The notes under the pieces: model-generated
What the model was told of the DNA's origin: nothing
Seen by the model: only the letters and a program-made list of their open reading frames with translations
Database searches by the model: none
Shown: positions 40,213 through 49,456 of the stretch, in pieces
How positions within the stretch are numbered: position 1 is the stretch's first letter
Layout of the letters: every line of letters begins with the position of its first letter
Program-made: the position numbers and the translations under genes
Assembly (NCBI RefSeq): GCF_012569785.1
Contig: NZ_CP046202.1
Location: 29,747 to 93,746 of the forward strand
DNA length: 64,000 bases
Origin: Enterobacteriaceae endosymbiont of Donacia crassipes
GTDB taxonomy: Bacteria; Pseudomonadota; Gammaproteobacteria; Enterobacterales; Enterobacteriaceae
Direction: 5' to 3'

Positions 40213-40422
40213 TTAAATAGCAATAACATTAGCAGCAGAAGGTCCTTTGGCTCCGTTAGTAATTTCAAATTCTACTTTTTGGCCTTCAGTTAATGTTTTA
40301 AAACCACTACTTTGAATAGCAGAAAAATGTACAAAAACATCTTTACTACCATCTTCAGGAGTAATGAAACCAAAACCTTTAGATTCATTAAACCACTTAA
40401 CGTTACCTTTAATCTTGGACAT
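40213..40422 (-). CDS. cspE: cold-shock-family RNA chaperone CspE
   Basis: Single-stranded RNA/DNA chaperone that melts RNA secondary structure. From the ATG at 40422 it has 69 residues, exactly the E. coli CspE length; a TTG codon directly upstream would add one residue, but AAAGG fits the ATG. RNP1 (KGFGFITP) and RNP2 (VFVHFSAI) are intact. Identity to E. coli CspE is almost complete ([19 protein letters not shown]), and the codons hold more G and C than in neighbours, typical of a highly expressed, strongly selected gene. Near lipA, as in E. coli. Confidence 0.97.
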   Translation of the reverse strand: MSKIKGNVKWFNESKGFGFITPEDGSKDVFVHFSAIQSSGFKTLTEGQKVEFEITNGAKGPSAANVIAI

Positions 40423-40621
40423 CAATTATTACCTTTACATAAAAATAGACACTAAAATTGTGTCATATAAAAGTACATCAATTAATAATACATTTGTCTA
40501 GTGAAACAAATCAAAAAGCTGATAAATATCAAACTTTTTAAAAAAAATATTTAATTTTCTTATATTTTTTAAAATTTTTATTAAGAATACTAATAAAATA
40601 TAAATTTTTTTAGGAAAAAAA
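40423..40621. promoter_or_regulatory. cspE-fabI divergent regulatory region
   Basis: This region holds the cspE 5' leader and the fabI promoter. A small hairpin, GACAC-7-GTGTC (40448-40464), lies about 26 bases upstream of the cspE ATG on the leader. CTGATAAATATCAA at 40519-40532 matches the FNR consensus (TTGAT-N4-ATCAA) at nine of ten positions, roughly midway between the genes. Both are visible patterns; binding is speculative, and near-matches are expected by chance in DNA this AT-rich. Confidence 0.35.
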
Positions 40622-41401
40622 ATGTGTTTATTATTAGGAAAAAAAATATTAATTACAGGTATTTTAAATAAATTATCAATTGCTTATGGTATAGCTCGTA
40701 TTATGTATAAACATAAAGCAAATTTAATTTTTACATATCAAAAAAATAAAAATAAAAATAAAATTGAAAAATTAGTAAAAAATATGACAAAATATCCAAT
40801 AATAAAATGTGATGTATCTAAAGATACAGATATAAAATTTTTATTTTTTAAAATATCTAAAATATGGAAAAAATTTGATGGATTTGTTCATTCTATTGCT
40901 TTTGTTCCTGAAAATACATTAAAAAAAAATTTTTTAAATACATCTCGTTTAGAATTTCAAATTTCTCATGATATTAATTCTTATAGTTTATTAGGAATGG
41001 TAAAGGAATGTATAAATTTATTATATAATAAATCTTCAATTATAGTGTTAACTTATTTAGGGTCACAAAATTTTGTACAAAATTATAATATAATGGGTTT
41101 AGCGAAAGCTTCATTAGAAGCTAATATTCGTTATTTGGCATGTAATATTGGGTATAAAAATATCCGAATTAATGGAATATCTCCTTCCCCAATTAAAACT
41201 ATTGCTTCTTCTAGAATAAAAAATATTAATCATATAATTAAATTATATAAAAAACAAAGTCCTTTACACGAATCTATTACAATTGATCATATTGGTAATG
41301 TTGCTACTTTTTTAGCTTCTGATTTATCTTTAGGTATTACAGGAGAAATTATTTATTTAGATTCTGGATTTAATCTTCAAATAATTAATAATATAAAATG
41401 A
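40622..41401 (+). CDS. fabI: enoyl-[acyl-carrier-protein] reductase (NADH) FabI
   Basis: Last step of each fatty-acid elongation cycle. It has 259 residues against 262 in E. coli. SDR-like cofactor start KKILITGILNKLSIAYGIA, FDGFVHSIAF, and the catalytic tyrosines and Lys in TYLGSQNFVQNYNIMGLAKASLEANIRY-type order (Tyr-x6-Lys: YNIMGLAK). E. coli has ISAGPIRTLAAS, here ISPSPIKTIASS, near the substrate loop. Other FAS genes are at 49457-52809. Confidence 0.94.
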   Translation: MCLLLGKKILITGILNKLSIAYGIARIMYKHKANLIFTYQKNKNKNKIEKLVKNMTKYPIIKCDVSKDTDIKFLFFKISKIWKKFDGFVHSIAFVPENTLKKNFLNTSRLEFQISHDINSYSLLGMVKECINLLYNKSSIIVLTYLGSQNFVQNYNIMGLAKASLEANIRYLACNIGYKNIRINGISPSPIKTIASSRIKNINHIIKLYKKQSPLHESITIDHIGNVATFLASDLSLGITGEIIYLDSGFNLQIINNIK

Positions 41402-41536
41402 ATATTTTTATATATTTTATTTTATTAAATAAAATAAAAATTTGAAAAATAATTTAATAAATGATAATTTTGAAATTAAAATAAATATTATTTTTTATAT
41501 AAAAATATAAATAATTTATGATAGGTTAAATATTTT

Positions 41537-43084
41537 ATGATGATAATTGGGATACCAAAAGAAAAATATTTTGAAGAAAAAAGAGTAGCAATGACACCTT
41601 TAAATATTAAAAAATTAATAAAATTAGGTTTCAGAATATATATTGAAAAAGGAGCTGGAAATTTATCTTATTTTAATGATCAAGATTATGAAAATAATGG
41701 AGCAAGAATTGTAGAAAATGAAGAAGTTTGGAATGCAAATATAATAATTAAAATTCATCCTATTGATGAAGAAGAAAGTAAATTAATAAAAAATAATAGT
41801 ATATTAATAAGTTTTATTTGGCCACATCAAAATAAAATATTATTAAATATTTTAGCTCAAAAAAATATTACTACCATTGCAATGGATGCAATACCTAGAA
41901 TTTCTAGAGCTCAAGCTTTTGATGCTTTAAGTTCAATGAATAATTTATCTGGTTATAGAAGTATAATTGAATCAATTAACTTATTAGAAAGAACTTTAAA
42001 TGGACAAATTACTGCTGCAGGCAAAATATTGCCAGCTAAAGTTATGGTAGTAGGAGCAGGTGTTGCTGGTTTATCAGCTATTGGAACAGCAAAAAGTTTA
42101 GGAGCAATTGTTATTGCTTTTGATACAAGAAAAGAAGTAAAAGAACAAATTCATAGTATGGGTGCAGAATTTTTAGAATTAAAAGATCAAAAAAAAAATA
42201 ATATTCATGAATATGAAACTCATTCATCAAAAAAAAAATCACAATTAATACAAGAATCTTTTAATAAAGTAGTAAAAAAAACAGATATTATTATTACAAC
42301 AGCAATAATTCCTAATAAAAAAGCACCTATTTTAATTACTAAAAAAATGATTAAATTAATGAAACCTGGTAGTATAATTTTTGATCTTGCAATTGAAAAT
42401 GGAGGTAATTGCGAATTAACAGAAAAAAATAAAATAATTACTACAAATAATAATATTAAAATTATAGGTTTTACAAATTTACCTAGTAAAGTAGCTCCTC
42501 AAGCATCCCAATTATATAGTACAAATATTATTAATTTAATAAATTTATTATCTAAAAATCATTTAGGTACAATTAATATTGATTTAAAAGATGAAATTAT
42601 TAGAAATATGACTGTAATTTATAATCATGCAATTATATGGCCAGCACCAAAAATTAAATCATCAAAGATAAAAGATCATATAAAAAAATCAAATAATTTT
42701 AAACATATAAAAAAAAATATAAAGAAAAATAATAAATGTTTTTTAAAAAATAAATATTTTTTATATATTTTAGGATTATTTTCTACATATTATATGACAC
42801 AATCTATTCCTCATGAAGTTATACCACATTTTATAATTTTTTTATTATCTTGTATAATAGGCTATTATGTAGTATGGAATGTTAGCCATACATTACATAC
42901 TCCTTTAATGTCTGTTACAAATGCAATTTCTGGTATTATTATTATTGGTTCTATTTTACAACTTAATAATAATTATTGTATTACAATTATATTAGCATTT
43001 TTAGGAACATTATTATCAAGTATTAATATTTTTGGAGGATTAATTATTACTCAACGTATGCTTAAAATGTTTCGTAAAAATTAA
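41537..43084 (+). CDS. pntA: NAD(P) transhydrogenase subunit alpha
   Basis: NAD(H)-binding domain plus membrane part of the proton-translocating transhydrogenase. It has 515 residues against 510 in E. coli. Seen: IGIPKEKYFEEKRVAMTP, VVGAGVAGLSAIGTAKSLGA (nucleotide fold), LMKPGSIIFDLAIENGGNCELT, and four hydrophobic C-terminal segments. Two successive ATG codons start the frame; the second (41540) aligns as well. Followed by pntB after 13 bases with AAGGAG. Confidence 0.95.
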   Translation: MMIIGIPKEKYFEEKRVAMTPLNIKKLIKLGFRIYIEKGAGNLSYFNDQDYENNGARIVENEEVWNANIIIKIHPIDEEESKLIKNNSILISFIWPHQNKILLNILAQKNITTIAMDAIPRISRAQAFDALSSMNNLSGYRSIIESINLLERTLNGQITAAGKILPAKVMVVGAGVAGLSAIGTAKSLGAIVIAFDTRKEVKEQIHSMGAEFLELKDQKKNNIHEYETHSSKKKSQLIQESFNKVVKKTDIIITTAIIPNKKAPILITKKMIKLMKPGSIIFDLAIENGGNCELTEKNKIITTNNNIKIIGFTNLPSKVAPQASQLYSTNIINLINLLSKNHLGTINIDLKDEIIRNMTVIYNHAIIWPAPKIKSSKIKDHIKKSNNFKHIKKNIKKNNKCFLKNKYFLYILGLFSTYYMTQSIPHEVIPHFIIFLLSCIIGYYVVWNVSHTLHTPLMSVTNAISGIIIIGSILQLNNNYCITIILAFLGTLLSSINIFGGLIITQRMLKMFRKN

Positions 43085-43097
43085 GGAGAATTTATAA

Positions 43098-44504
43098 ATG
43101 TTTGATAGGTCATTAATATTTACATATACTATATCAGCAGTTTTATTTATATTAAGTATTGCAAGTCTTTCAAAAAAAGAAACTTCTAAAAAAGGTAATA
43201 TATTTGCTATTAATGGTATGCTTATAGCAATTGTTATAACTATATTAAAAGCAAAAATTAATAATATTGGTTATATTTTAGGATCAATTTTTTTAGGTGC
43301 ATTTATAGGAATAAGTATTTCAAAAAAAATTGATATGACTAAAATGCCTCAATTAATTGCAATATTACATAGTTTTGTAGGATTAACTGCTGTTCTTGTA
43401 GGATTTAATAATTATATATTATTAATATATGATAAAATTATTTTTAATGAAAATATAAGTATGCAATTAATAGAAATATTTTTTAGTATTTTTATTGGTT
43501 CTATTACTTTAATAGGTTCTATACTTGCTTTTAATAAATTATCTGGTTTGATTAAATCAAAAACTTTAAATTTAAAATTTAAAAATCAAATTAATTTATT
43601 AATTATATTAATATCATTCATTTTAATGATAATTTTTTTAAATACATATAATGTAAAATTACAAATTATTGTTTTAGGATTAATATTTTTAATTTCATTA
43701 ATATTTGGTTTCCATTTAATAATGAGTATTGGTGGAGCAGATATGCCTGTAGTAATATCAATGTTAAATTCTTATTCAGGATGGGCAGCTGCATCTTCAG
43801 GGTTTATGTTAACTAATGATTTATTAATTATAACAGGTGCTTTAGTTGGTTCTTCTGGAGCTATTCTTTCATATTTAATGTGTAAAGGTATGAATAGATC
43901 ATTTTTTAATGTACTTCTTGGAAATAGTAATAAAATTAATAATCAAAATAGTAATTCTACTTTAGTCAAAACAAATATACAAAGTTATAAAGAAATATCT
44001 ATTGATAATACAGTTGAAATATTAAAAAGTTCAAATAACATTATTATTGTTCCTGGATATGGATTAGCTGTTTCACAAGCACAATATCCACTTTCAGAAA
44101 TAGTAAATAAACTGACTCAATTAAATATTAAAGTTAGATTTGCTATTCATCCTGTGGCTGGACGTTTGCCAGGACATATGAATGTTTTATTAGCAGAAGC
44201 TAATATACCATATAATATGGTGTATGAAATGGATGATATTAATAAAGATTTTACTAATACAGATACAGTTCTTGTAATAGGAGCTAATGATACAGTTAAT
44301 CCATTAGCTCAAGAAAATATTGATAGTCCAATATCAGGAATGCCTATTTTAGAAGTATGGAAAGCTAATAATATTATTATTCTTAAAAGAAGTATGAATC
44401 AAGGATATGCTGGAATTAATAATCTTTTATTTTATCAAGATAATAGTTATATGTTATTTGGAGATGCAAAAAATTCTATAAATAAAATTTTAAAAAAATT
44501 TTAA
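43098..44504 (+). CDS. pntB: NAD(P) transhydrogenase subunit beta
   Basis: Membrane subunit with the NADP(H)-binding domain; uses the proton gradient to make NADPH. It has 468 residues against 462 in E. coli. About eight to nine membrane helices lead into IIIVPGYGLAVSQAQYPLSE, HPVAGRLPGHMNVLLAEA, VLVIGANDTVNP and KRSMNQGYAGI. pntAB here probably supplies NADPH for biosynthesis (dapB, ribD, fabG) in the absence of a visible pentose-phosphate gene. Confidence 0.95.
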   Translation: MFDRSLIFTYTISAVLFILSIASLSKKETSKKGNIFAINGMLIAIVITILKAKINNIGYILGSIFLGAFIGISISKKIDMTKMPQLIAILHSFVGLTAVLVGFNNYILLIYDKIIFNENISMQLIEIFFSIFIGSITLIGSILAFNKLSGLIKSKTLNLKFKNQINLLIILISFILMIIFLNTYNVKLQIIVLGLIFLISLIFGFHLIMSIGGADMPVVISMLNSYSGWAAASSGFMLTNDLLIITGALVGSSGAILSYLMCKGMNRSFFNVLLGNSNKINNQNSNSTLVKTNIQSYKEISIDNTVEILKSSNNIIIVPGYGLAVSQAQYPLSEIVNKLTQLNIKVRFAIHPVAGRLPGHMNVLLAEANIPYNMVYEMDDINKDFTNTDTVLVIGANDTVNPLAQENIDSPISGMPILEVWKANNIIILKRSMNQGYAGINNLLFYQDNSYMLFGDAKNSINKILKKF

Positions 44505-44508
44505 TAAA

Positions 44509-44549
44509 AAAGTTTACTCATTGTATATAAAAATACTAGAGTAAACTTT
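44509..44549. terminator. terminator between pntB and fnr
   Basis: AAAGTTTACTC (44509-44519) pairs fully with GAGTAAACTTT (44539-44549), an 11-bp stem with a 19-base loop, followed on the plus strand by ATATTTTTATATATATT. It lies between convergent pntB and fnr and is one of the few intergenic stems with several G-C pairs. A bidirectional intrinsic terminator fits. Confidence 0.6.
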
Positions 44550-44571
44550 ATATTTTTATATATATTAATTT

Positions 44572-45291
44572 TTAATTAATAAAGTTAATTAATTTTAAAT
44601 AATTTTGAATTATAATATGTTTGCCGTGAATAATTAATATATTACTTTTTTTAAATTTATTTAAAATACGACTAATAGTTTCAACTGTAATACCTAAATA
44701 ATTACCAATATCATTTCTAGTCATAGATAAAAAAAAATCTTTATGTGAATATCCTATTATTTTTAATTTTTTAGATAAATTATATATAAATGTAGCTAAT
44801 TTTATTTCTGCTTTTTTTCTAGATAAAAGTGATATAAAATAAGAATTTATTTTAATTTCTTCACTCATTAAATTAATAATTTTTTGTCCTAAAGATGGAA
44901 TTTTTACAATAATATTATTTAATTTTAATAAAGATATTTTACATAAAGTAGATGTTTCTAAAGCTTGACTAAAATTATTGTAAACGCCATTATAGATACT
45001 ATCTAAACCAATTAAATCACCTTTAAAATAAAATCTAATTATTTGTTCATGTCCTTGTTTTGTAAAATTATAAGTTTTAATAGTTCCTGACTGTATAGTA
45101 TATAAAAAATACATTTTTTCTTTTGTTTTAAATAATATTTCTCCTTTATGAATTAATTTTTTTTGTTTAAAAATTGTAGTATATTTTTTATATTTAAAAA
45201 ACATACATAATTTATATGTTAAACAATTTTTACAATTAATATTATTATAATAATTTATATTTTTTACATTATATTTTTGTTTCAGAATCAT
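44572..45291 (-). CDS. fnr: oxygen-sensing transcription regulator FNR
   Basis: CRP-family regulator that carries an oxygen-labile 4Fe-4S cluster and controls anaerobic genes in E. coli. It has 239 residues against 250. The N-terminal cluster ligands are Cys20, Cys23 and Cys29, with the same numbering as E. coli, and the fourth is Cys117 (TSTLCKIS; Cys122 in E. coli). The cAMP-like beta barrel and dimer helix follow. The recognition helix ITVETISRIL retains Glu204, Ser207 and Arg208, which in E. coli read TTGAT half-sites. No decay is visible. Downstream of rne and a 40-bp palindrome. Regulators are rare in such genomes. Confidence 0.94.
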   Translation of the reverse strand: MILKQKYNVKNINYYNNINCKNCLTYKLCMFFKYKKYTTIFKQKKLIHKGEILFKTKEKMYFLYTIQSGTIKTYNFTKQGHEQIIRFYFKGDLIGLDSIYNGVYNNFSQALETSTLCKISLLKLNNIIVKIPSLGQKIINLMSEEIKINSYFISLLSRKKAEIKLATFIYNLSKKLKIIGYSHKDFFLSMTRNDIGNYLGITVETISRILNKFKKSNILIIHGKHIIIQNYLKLINFIN

Positions 45292-45329
45292 TTTTTACTC
45301 TCTGAAATTAAAAAATAAAAAATATCTCT

Positions 45330-45369
45330 AATTAAAATATAATCAATATATATTGATTATATTTTAATT
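45330..45369 (-). terminator. 40-bp perfect palindrome between rne and fnr
   Basis: Bases 45330-45369 are fully self-complementary with no central interruption: AATTAAAATATAATCAAT and its complement flank a central TATA. It lies 51 bases beyond the rne stop and 38 before the fnr start. On the minus strand it is followed by AGAGATATTTTTTATTTTTT, so it could end rne transcripts. Alternatively it could be an operator for fnr. Only the symmetry is observed. Confidence 0.55.
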
Positions 45370-45420
45370 TTTATTTTTAAATATTTAATATTTTATATAT
45401 TTTTATATAATATAAAAAAA

Positions 45421-47859
45421 TTATAATCTTTTTATTGGAGATGTAGCATATTTTTTAGCTGCATGAGCTCCAGCACCTTTTTTACTATTTAAATTAAATG
45501 ATGAATTAATTAATTTATTATTATTATTAAAACAGTTTGTGAAATTATTCTGTATTTTTTTATTATTTGTTGATATATAATTTTTATATATTTTTTTTTT
45601 AGTTATGAAATTATTATTTTTTATTTTTTGATTATGTATTTTTATAATATCAGAACTAATTATATTAATTTTAGATATTAAGTTTTTTTTTGTTTGTGAT
45701 TTGATTTTATTTAATATAATCTTATTAATTTTAACTGGATTTTTAAATTTATTTAATCCTATTCTATTTTCTATAGAAAGATTAGATATATTATTTTTTT
45801 TTTTATTAGAAATATTTATAATTGTATCAAAATTACTTTTTATATATTTTTTATCAGATGATAAATAATTATAATTTGTTTTTATTTTTAAGAATTTTTT
45901 TAATTGTATAAAATTAAAAAAATTTTTATTATTTTTTTTATTTTTAATTATTAAATTGTTATTTAATTTAAATAATTTTAATTTTTTATTTTTAATACCT
46001 ACACTAGAAATTGAAAAAATTCTTTTTTTATTGAAAATAAAAAATTTTTTATAATTATTAAAAATAAATTTATTTAAAATAATAATTTTTTGTGTAATAT
46101 TTTTTATAATTTTTTTTATATAAATAATTTTTTTTTTAAAAAAATTTAAAAAATTAAATAATATATATTTTTGTTTCAACAATAAACATGTTAATTTATA
46201 TAAATAAAAAATAAAATAATATTCTTTATTTGAAAAACATTTATCATATATTTTTAATTTCTTGTTTTTTTTATTTTCAATTATAATATTTTGTAAAAAT
46301 TTATTTTTTAAGTAATTAAAATTATAATTATTTGAATCTAATTTTTGTAATGTATCTTTAATAGAATAAAAATTTTTTTTACCTTCATCATGTTTAATTC
46401 GTAAAATAGAATAATTAGGTGTGTCTAATTTAGGATTAGGTATAATAAATGTTTTAATTTTTCTATTTTCAATAGCATTTACTGAATCTCTTTTTTCATT
46501 TAATAAATAAGAAGCTATTTTAACTGGAACTATAGCATATACTTCTTTTGTATTATCTTTAAAAGATTCTTCTTCTATTAATCTTAAAATAGATAATGAT
46601 AAAGATTTATTATCTCTTAATGTCCCTTGTCCTAAACATCTAGGACATGAATAATAACTAGATTCTTTTAAAGAAGATTTTAATCTTTGACGTGACATTT
46701 CTAATAATCCAAATTTAGAAATATGATTAATTTTAATTTTAGCTCTATCATAACGTATATTATTAAGTAATCTTTTTTCTATAATTTTTTTATTTTTTAC
46801 AATAGACATATCAATAAAATCTATTACAATTAATCCACCTACATCACGTAATCTAAATTGTCTAATAATTTCATCTGCAGCTTCTAAATTAATATTTAAT
46901 GCTGTTTCTTCAATATCAATACCCTTCGTAGCTTTTGATGAATTAACATCTACTGATGTTAATGCTTCTGTTGTATCAATTACAATTGAACCACCTGAAG
47001 GCAAACGTACTTCTTTTTGAAAAGCTGTTTCAATTTGAGATTCTATCTGATAATGACTAAATAAAGGAATATTACCTTTATATAATCTAATTTTATGATT
47101 TAAATCTGATCTTCCTAAAATATTAATATGTTTTTTTGCTAATTTCAAGATTTCTAAATTATCTATTAAAATTTCATTTATATCATGATATAAATAATCA
47201 CGTAATACTCTTACAATAATATTACTTTCTTGATGTATTAAAAAAGGAGCTGATTTTTTTTTAGCTATTTTTTTTATTATTTCCCAATGTTTTAATCTAA
47301 ATTTTAAATCTAATTTAAGTTTCGTTATATTTTGTCCTAAACCAGCCGTACGAATAATTAAGCTCATATTATTTGGTAAATATAATAATGATAAAATTTT
47401 TTTTAAAATTTTCCTATCTTCTCCTTCTATTTTTTTAGATATTCCACTAGAATTAGAACTATTAGGCATTAAAACTAAATAACTACCTGCTAAACTAATA
47501 AATGTTGTTAATGATGCTCCTTTTTTACCTCTTTCCTCTTTATTTATTTGTACAATAATTTCTTTACCAATTAATAAAGAATCTTTAAAATTTATTTTAT
47601 TATAAAAATTTTCATAATTATTAGGTAAATATTCTTTTGTAATTTCTTTAATGGGTAAAAAACCATGTTTATCTACTCCATAATCTACAAAAACAGCTTC
47701 TAAACTTGGTTCAATACGTGTAATTTTCCCTTTATATATATTAGATTTTTTTTGTTTATGATTAGAATCTTCTATATCTAAATCATATAATCTTTGTCCA
47801 TCTACTAGAGCAACACGTAATTCTTCATGTTGAGTAGCATTTATTAACATTCTTTTCAT
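45421..47859 (-). CDS. rne: ribonuclease E with shortened C-terminal scaffold
   Basis: Endonuclease for mRNA decay and for rRNA and tRNA processing; core of the degradosome. It has 812 residues against 1061 in E. coli. The N-terminal catalytic half (about 1-520) is well conserved: MKRMLINATQHEELRVAL, S1 domain, 5' sensor, DNase I-like VDVNSSKATKG and VIDFIDMS with metal aspartates, and the zinc link CPRCLGQG. Residues about 530-790 are low-complexity K/N/I/F with no recognisable RhlB- or enolase-binding sequence. The last 20 residues, KKGAGAHAAKKYATSPIKRL, resemble the E. coli C-terminal PNPase-binding microdomain (GKGAAGGHTATHHASAAPARP). Confidence 0.95.
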   Translation of the reverse strand: MKRMLINATQHEELRVALVDGQRLYDLDIEDSNHKQKKSNIYKGKITRIEPSLEAVFVDYGVDKHGFLPIKEITKEYLPNNYENFYNKINFKDSLLIGKEIIVQINKEERGKKGASLTTFISLAGSYLVLMPNSSNSSGISKKIEGEDRKILKKILSLLYLPNNMSLIIRTAGLGQNITKLKLDLKFRLKHWEIIKKIAKKKSAPFLIHQESNIIVRVLRDYLYHDINEILIDNLEILKLAKKHINILGRSDLNHKIRLYKGNIPLFSHYQIESQIETAFQKEVRLPSGGSIVIDTTEALTSVDVNSSKATKGIDIEETALNINLEAADEIIRQFRLRDVGGLIVIDFIDMSIVKNKKIIEKRLLNNIRYDRAKIKINHISKFGLLEMSRQRLKSSLKESSYYSCPRCLGQGTLRDNKSLSLSILRLIEEESFKDNTKEVYAIVPVKIASYLLNEKRDSVNAIENRKIKTFIIPNPKLDTPNYSILRIKHDEGKKNFYSIKDTLQKLDSNNYNFNYLKNKFLQNIIIENKKNKKLKIYDKCFSNKEYYFIFYLYKLTCLLLKQKYILFNFLNFFKKKIIYIKKIIKNITQKIIILNKFIFNNYKKFFIFNKKRIFSISSVGIKNKKLKLFKLNNNLIIKNKKNNKNFFNFIQLKKFLKIKTNYNYLSSDKKYIKSNFDTIINISNKKKNNISNLSIENRIGLNKFKNPVKINKIILNKIKSQTKKNLISKINIISSDIIKIHNQKIKNNNFITKKKIYKNYISTNNKKIQNNFTNCFNNNNKLINSSFNLNSKKGAGAHAAKKYATSPIKRL

Positions 47860-48206
47860 AATAACTTACTCATGTATTTTAAACTGATTAATATTTTATA
47901 CAAAATATAAAAATGATATAATAAGAAAATTGTATTTAATCTTTTATGAATAGATTTAAAATAATAATATTAATTATTCGAAAATAATAAAATATATTTT
48001 ATGATTATTTATAGTTTTAAATAAAATTTTATTTAAAATAAAAAAATATTTGTATTTATGAAAATTTGATAAAATTTATTTATTATATTAATAATAACAT
48101 AAATTTTAATTTTCAAAAAATCATTTTATGTAAAAATATATTGTGTATATTAAAAATTTTTGATTATTATTAATAAAATAATAAATATAATTTTTGAAAT
48201 AAAATA
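47860..48206. other. rne-rluC divergent spacer
   Basis: These 347 bases separate divergent rne and rluC and must hold both promoters. In E. coli the rne leader is long and mediates autoregulation; no homologous hairpin can be recognised here. The clearest structure is a 24-bp perfect palindrome at 48015-48038 (TTTTAAATAAAA and its complement). No open frame or RNA gene is seen. Confidence 0.5.
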
Positions 48207-49139
48207 ATGAAAAATCAAAATATTATTGTATCTTCTATTATTGATAAACAAAGAATAGACAATTTTTTAATTAAAAAATTTAAAACAGTTCCTAAAAGTT
48301 TAATATATAAAATATTAAGAAAAGGAAAAATAAAAGTTAATAAAAAAAAGGTATTTCCAAATTTTAAGATAAAACATCAAGACATAATTGAACTTCCTTA
48401 TATATATATAAATTATGTAAAAAAAAATAAAAAAAAAATAAACTTAAATAAAATAACATTTTTAAAAAAAATAATTATTTTTGAAGATAAATATATTTTA
48501 GCTATTAATAAACCTTCTGGAATAGCAGTTCATGGGGGAAGTGGAATTAATTATGGTATTATCGAAAGCTACAGATTTTTATTTAAGAAAAACTTTTTTT
48601 TAGAACTTGTACATAGAATTGATAAAGAAACATCCGGTGTTTTATTAATGGCTAAAAAAAGATCAATATTAAAAATATTACAACAACAATTGAAAGAAAA
48701 ACAAATAAAAAAAGAATATATTGCTTTAGTAAAAGGAAATTGTATTATAAAAAAATATATTTATATTAAAAATTTTTTATTAAAAAATTTTTTAAATAAA
48801 AAAATTAAAGTTAAAATAGATAATAAAGGAAAATTTTCAGAAACTAAGTTCAAAATTCTTAAAAATTATACAAATTTTATGTTAACAAAAATTAAACCTA
48901 TTACTGGTAGAACACATCAAATTAGAGTACATATGTCTTATTTAAATTATCCTATAATTAATGATCAACGATATGGTGATAATAATATAAATTTAAAATT
49001 TAAAAAAAAATTTAATTTAAATAGATTATTTTTACATGCTAAAAAAATTACATTTATACACCCTATAAATAATAAAAAAATTATAATTAATGCTCCTTTA
49101 AGTAAAGAATTAAATAATTGTTTACTTAGATTAAAATAA
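48207..49139 (+). CDS. rluC: 23S rRNA pseudouridine synthase C
   Basis: Makes pseudouridines 955, 2504 and 2580 of 23S rRNA. It has 310 residues against 319 in E. coli. An N-terminal S4 RNA-binding domain (RIDNFLIKKF...ILRKGKIKVNKKKV) precedes the RluA-type catalytic domain with ELVHRIDKETSGVLLMAKK, containing the catalytic Asp, and ITGRTHQIRVHMSYLNYPI. Divergent from rne and upstream of rpmF, exactly as in E. coli. Confidence 0.95.
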   Translation: MKNQNIIVSSIIDKQRIDNFLIKKFKTVPKSLIYKILRKGKIKVNKKKVFPNFKIKHQDIIELPYIYINYVKKNKKKINLNKITFLKKIIIFEDKYILAINKPSGIAVHGGSGINYGIIESYRFLFKKNFFLELVHRIDKETSGVLLMAKKRSILKILQQQLKEKQIKKEYIALVKGNCIIKKYIYIKNFLLKNFLNKKIKVKIDNKGKFSETKFKILKNYTNFMLTKIKPITGRTHQIRVHMSYLNYPIINDQRYGDNNINLKFKKKFNLNRLFLHAKKITFIHPINNKKIIINAPLSKELNNCLLRLK

Positions 49140-49236
49140 TAATAAAAAATATATTATATATATTAAATATAATATATACTAAATTATAATTAATTATATA
49201 TATTGAAATAATATTTCTCATAAATAGGTAAATATT

Positions 49237-49413
49237 ATGGCTGTTCAAAAACACAAAAAATCAAGATCTAAAAGAGGAATGAGACGTTCTCATGATAAAA
49301 TATCAAAGAATAAATTTTTATTAATTAATAAAAAAACAGGAAAAAAGTATTTATATCATCATATGTCTGATGATGGTTTTTATAAAGGTAAAAAAATTAT
49401 AAATAAAAATTAA
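49237..49413 (+). CDS. rpmF: 50S ribosomal protein bL32
   Basis: Small basic ribosomal protein of 58 residues (57 in E. coli). It starts MAVQKHKKSRSKRGMRRSHD, almost identical to E. coli, and ends GFYKGKKIINKN. AGGTAA lies 6-11 bases before the ATG at 49237. In E. coli rpmF-plsX-fabH-fabD follow one another; here fabD follows directly after 43 bases, so plsX and fabH are gone from this locus. Confidence 0.96.
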   Translation: MAVQKHKKSRSKRGMRRSHDKISKNKFLLINKKTGKKYLYHHMSDDGFYKGKKIINKN

Positions 49414-49456
49414 TTTAAATTTAAATTAATATATATATAAAATATATTGAAATAAA

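Noticed and set aside
40423..40425. TTG start of cspE one codon upstream
   Set aside because: The ATG at 40422 fits both the ribosome-binding site and the 69-residue length of CspE.
45330..45369. FNR autoregulatory box inside the 40-bp palindrome
   Set aside because: Half-sites are in the reverse order (ATCAA-N6-TTGAT), not TTGAT-N4-ATCAA, so it does not fit the FNR consensus.
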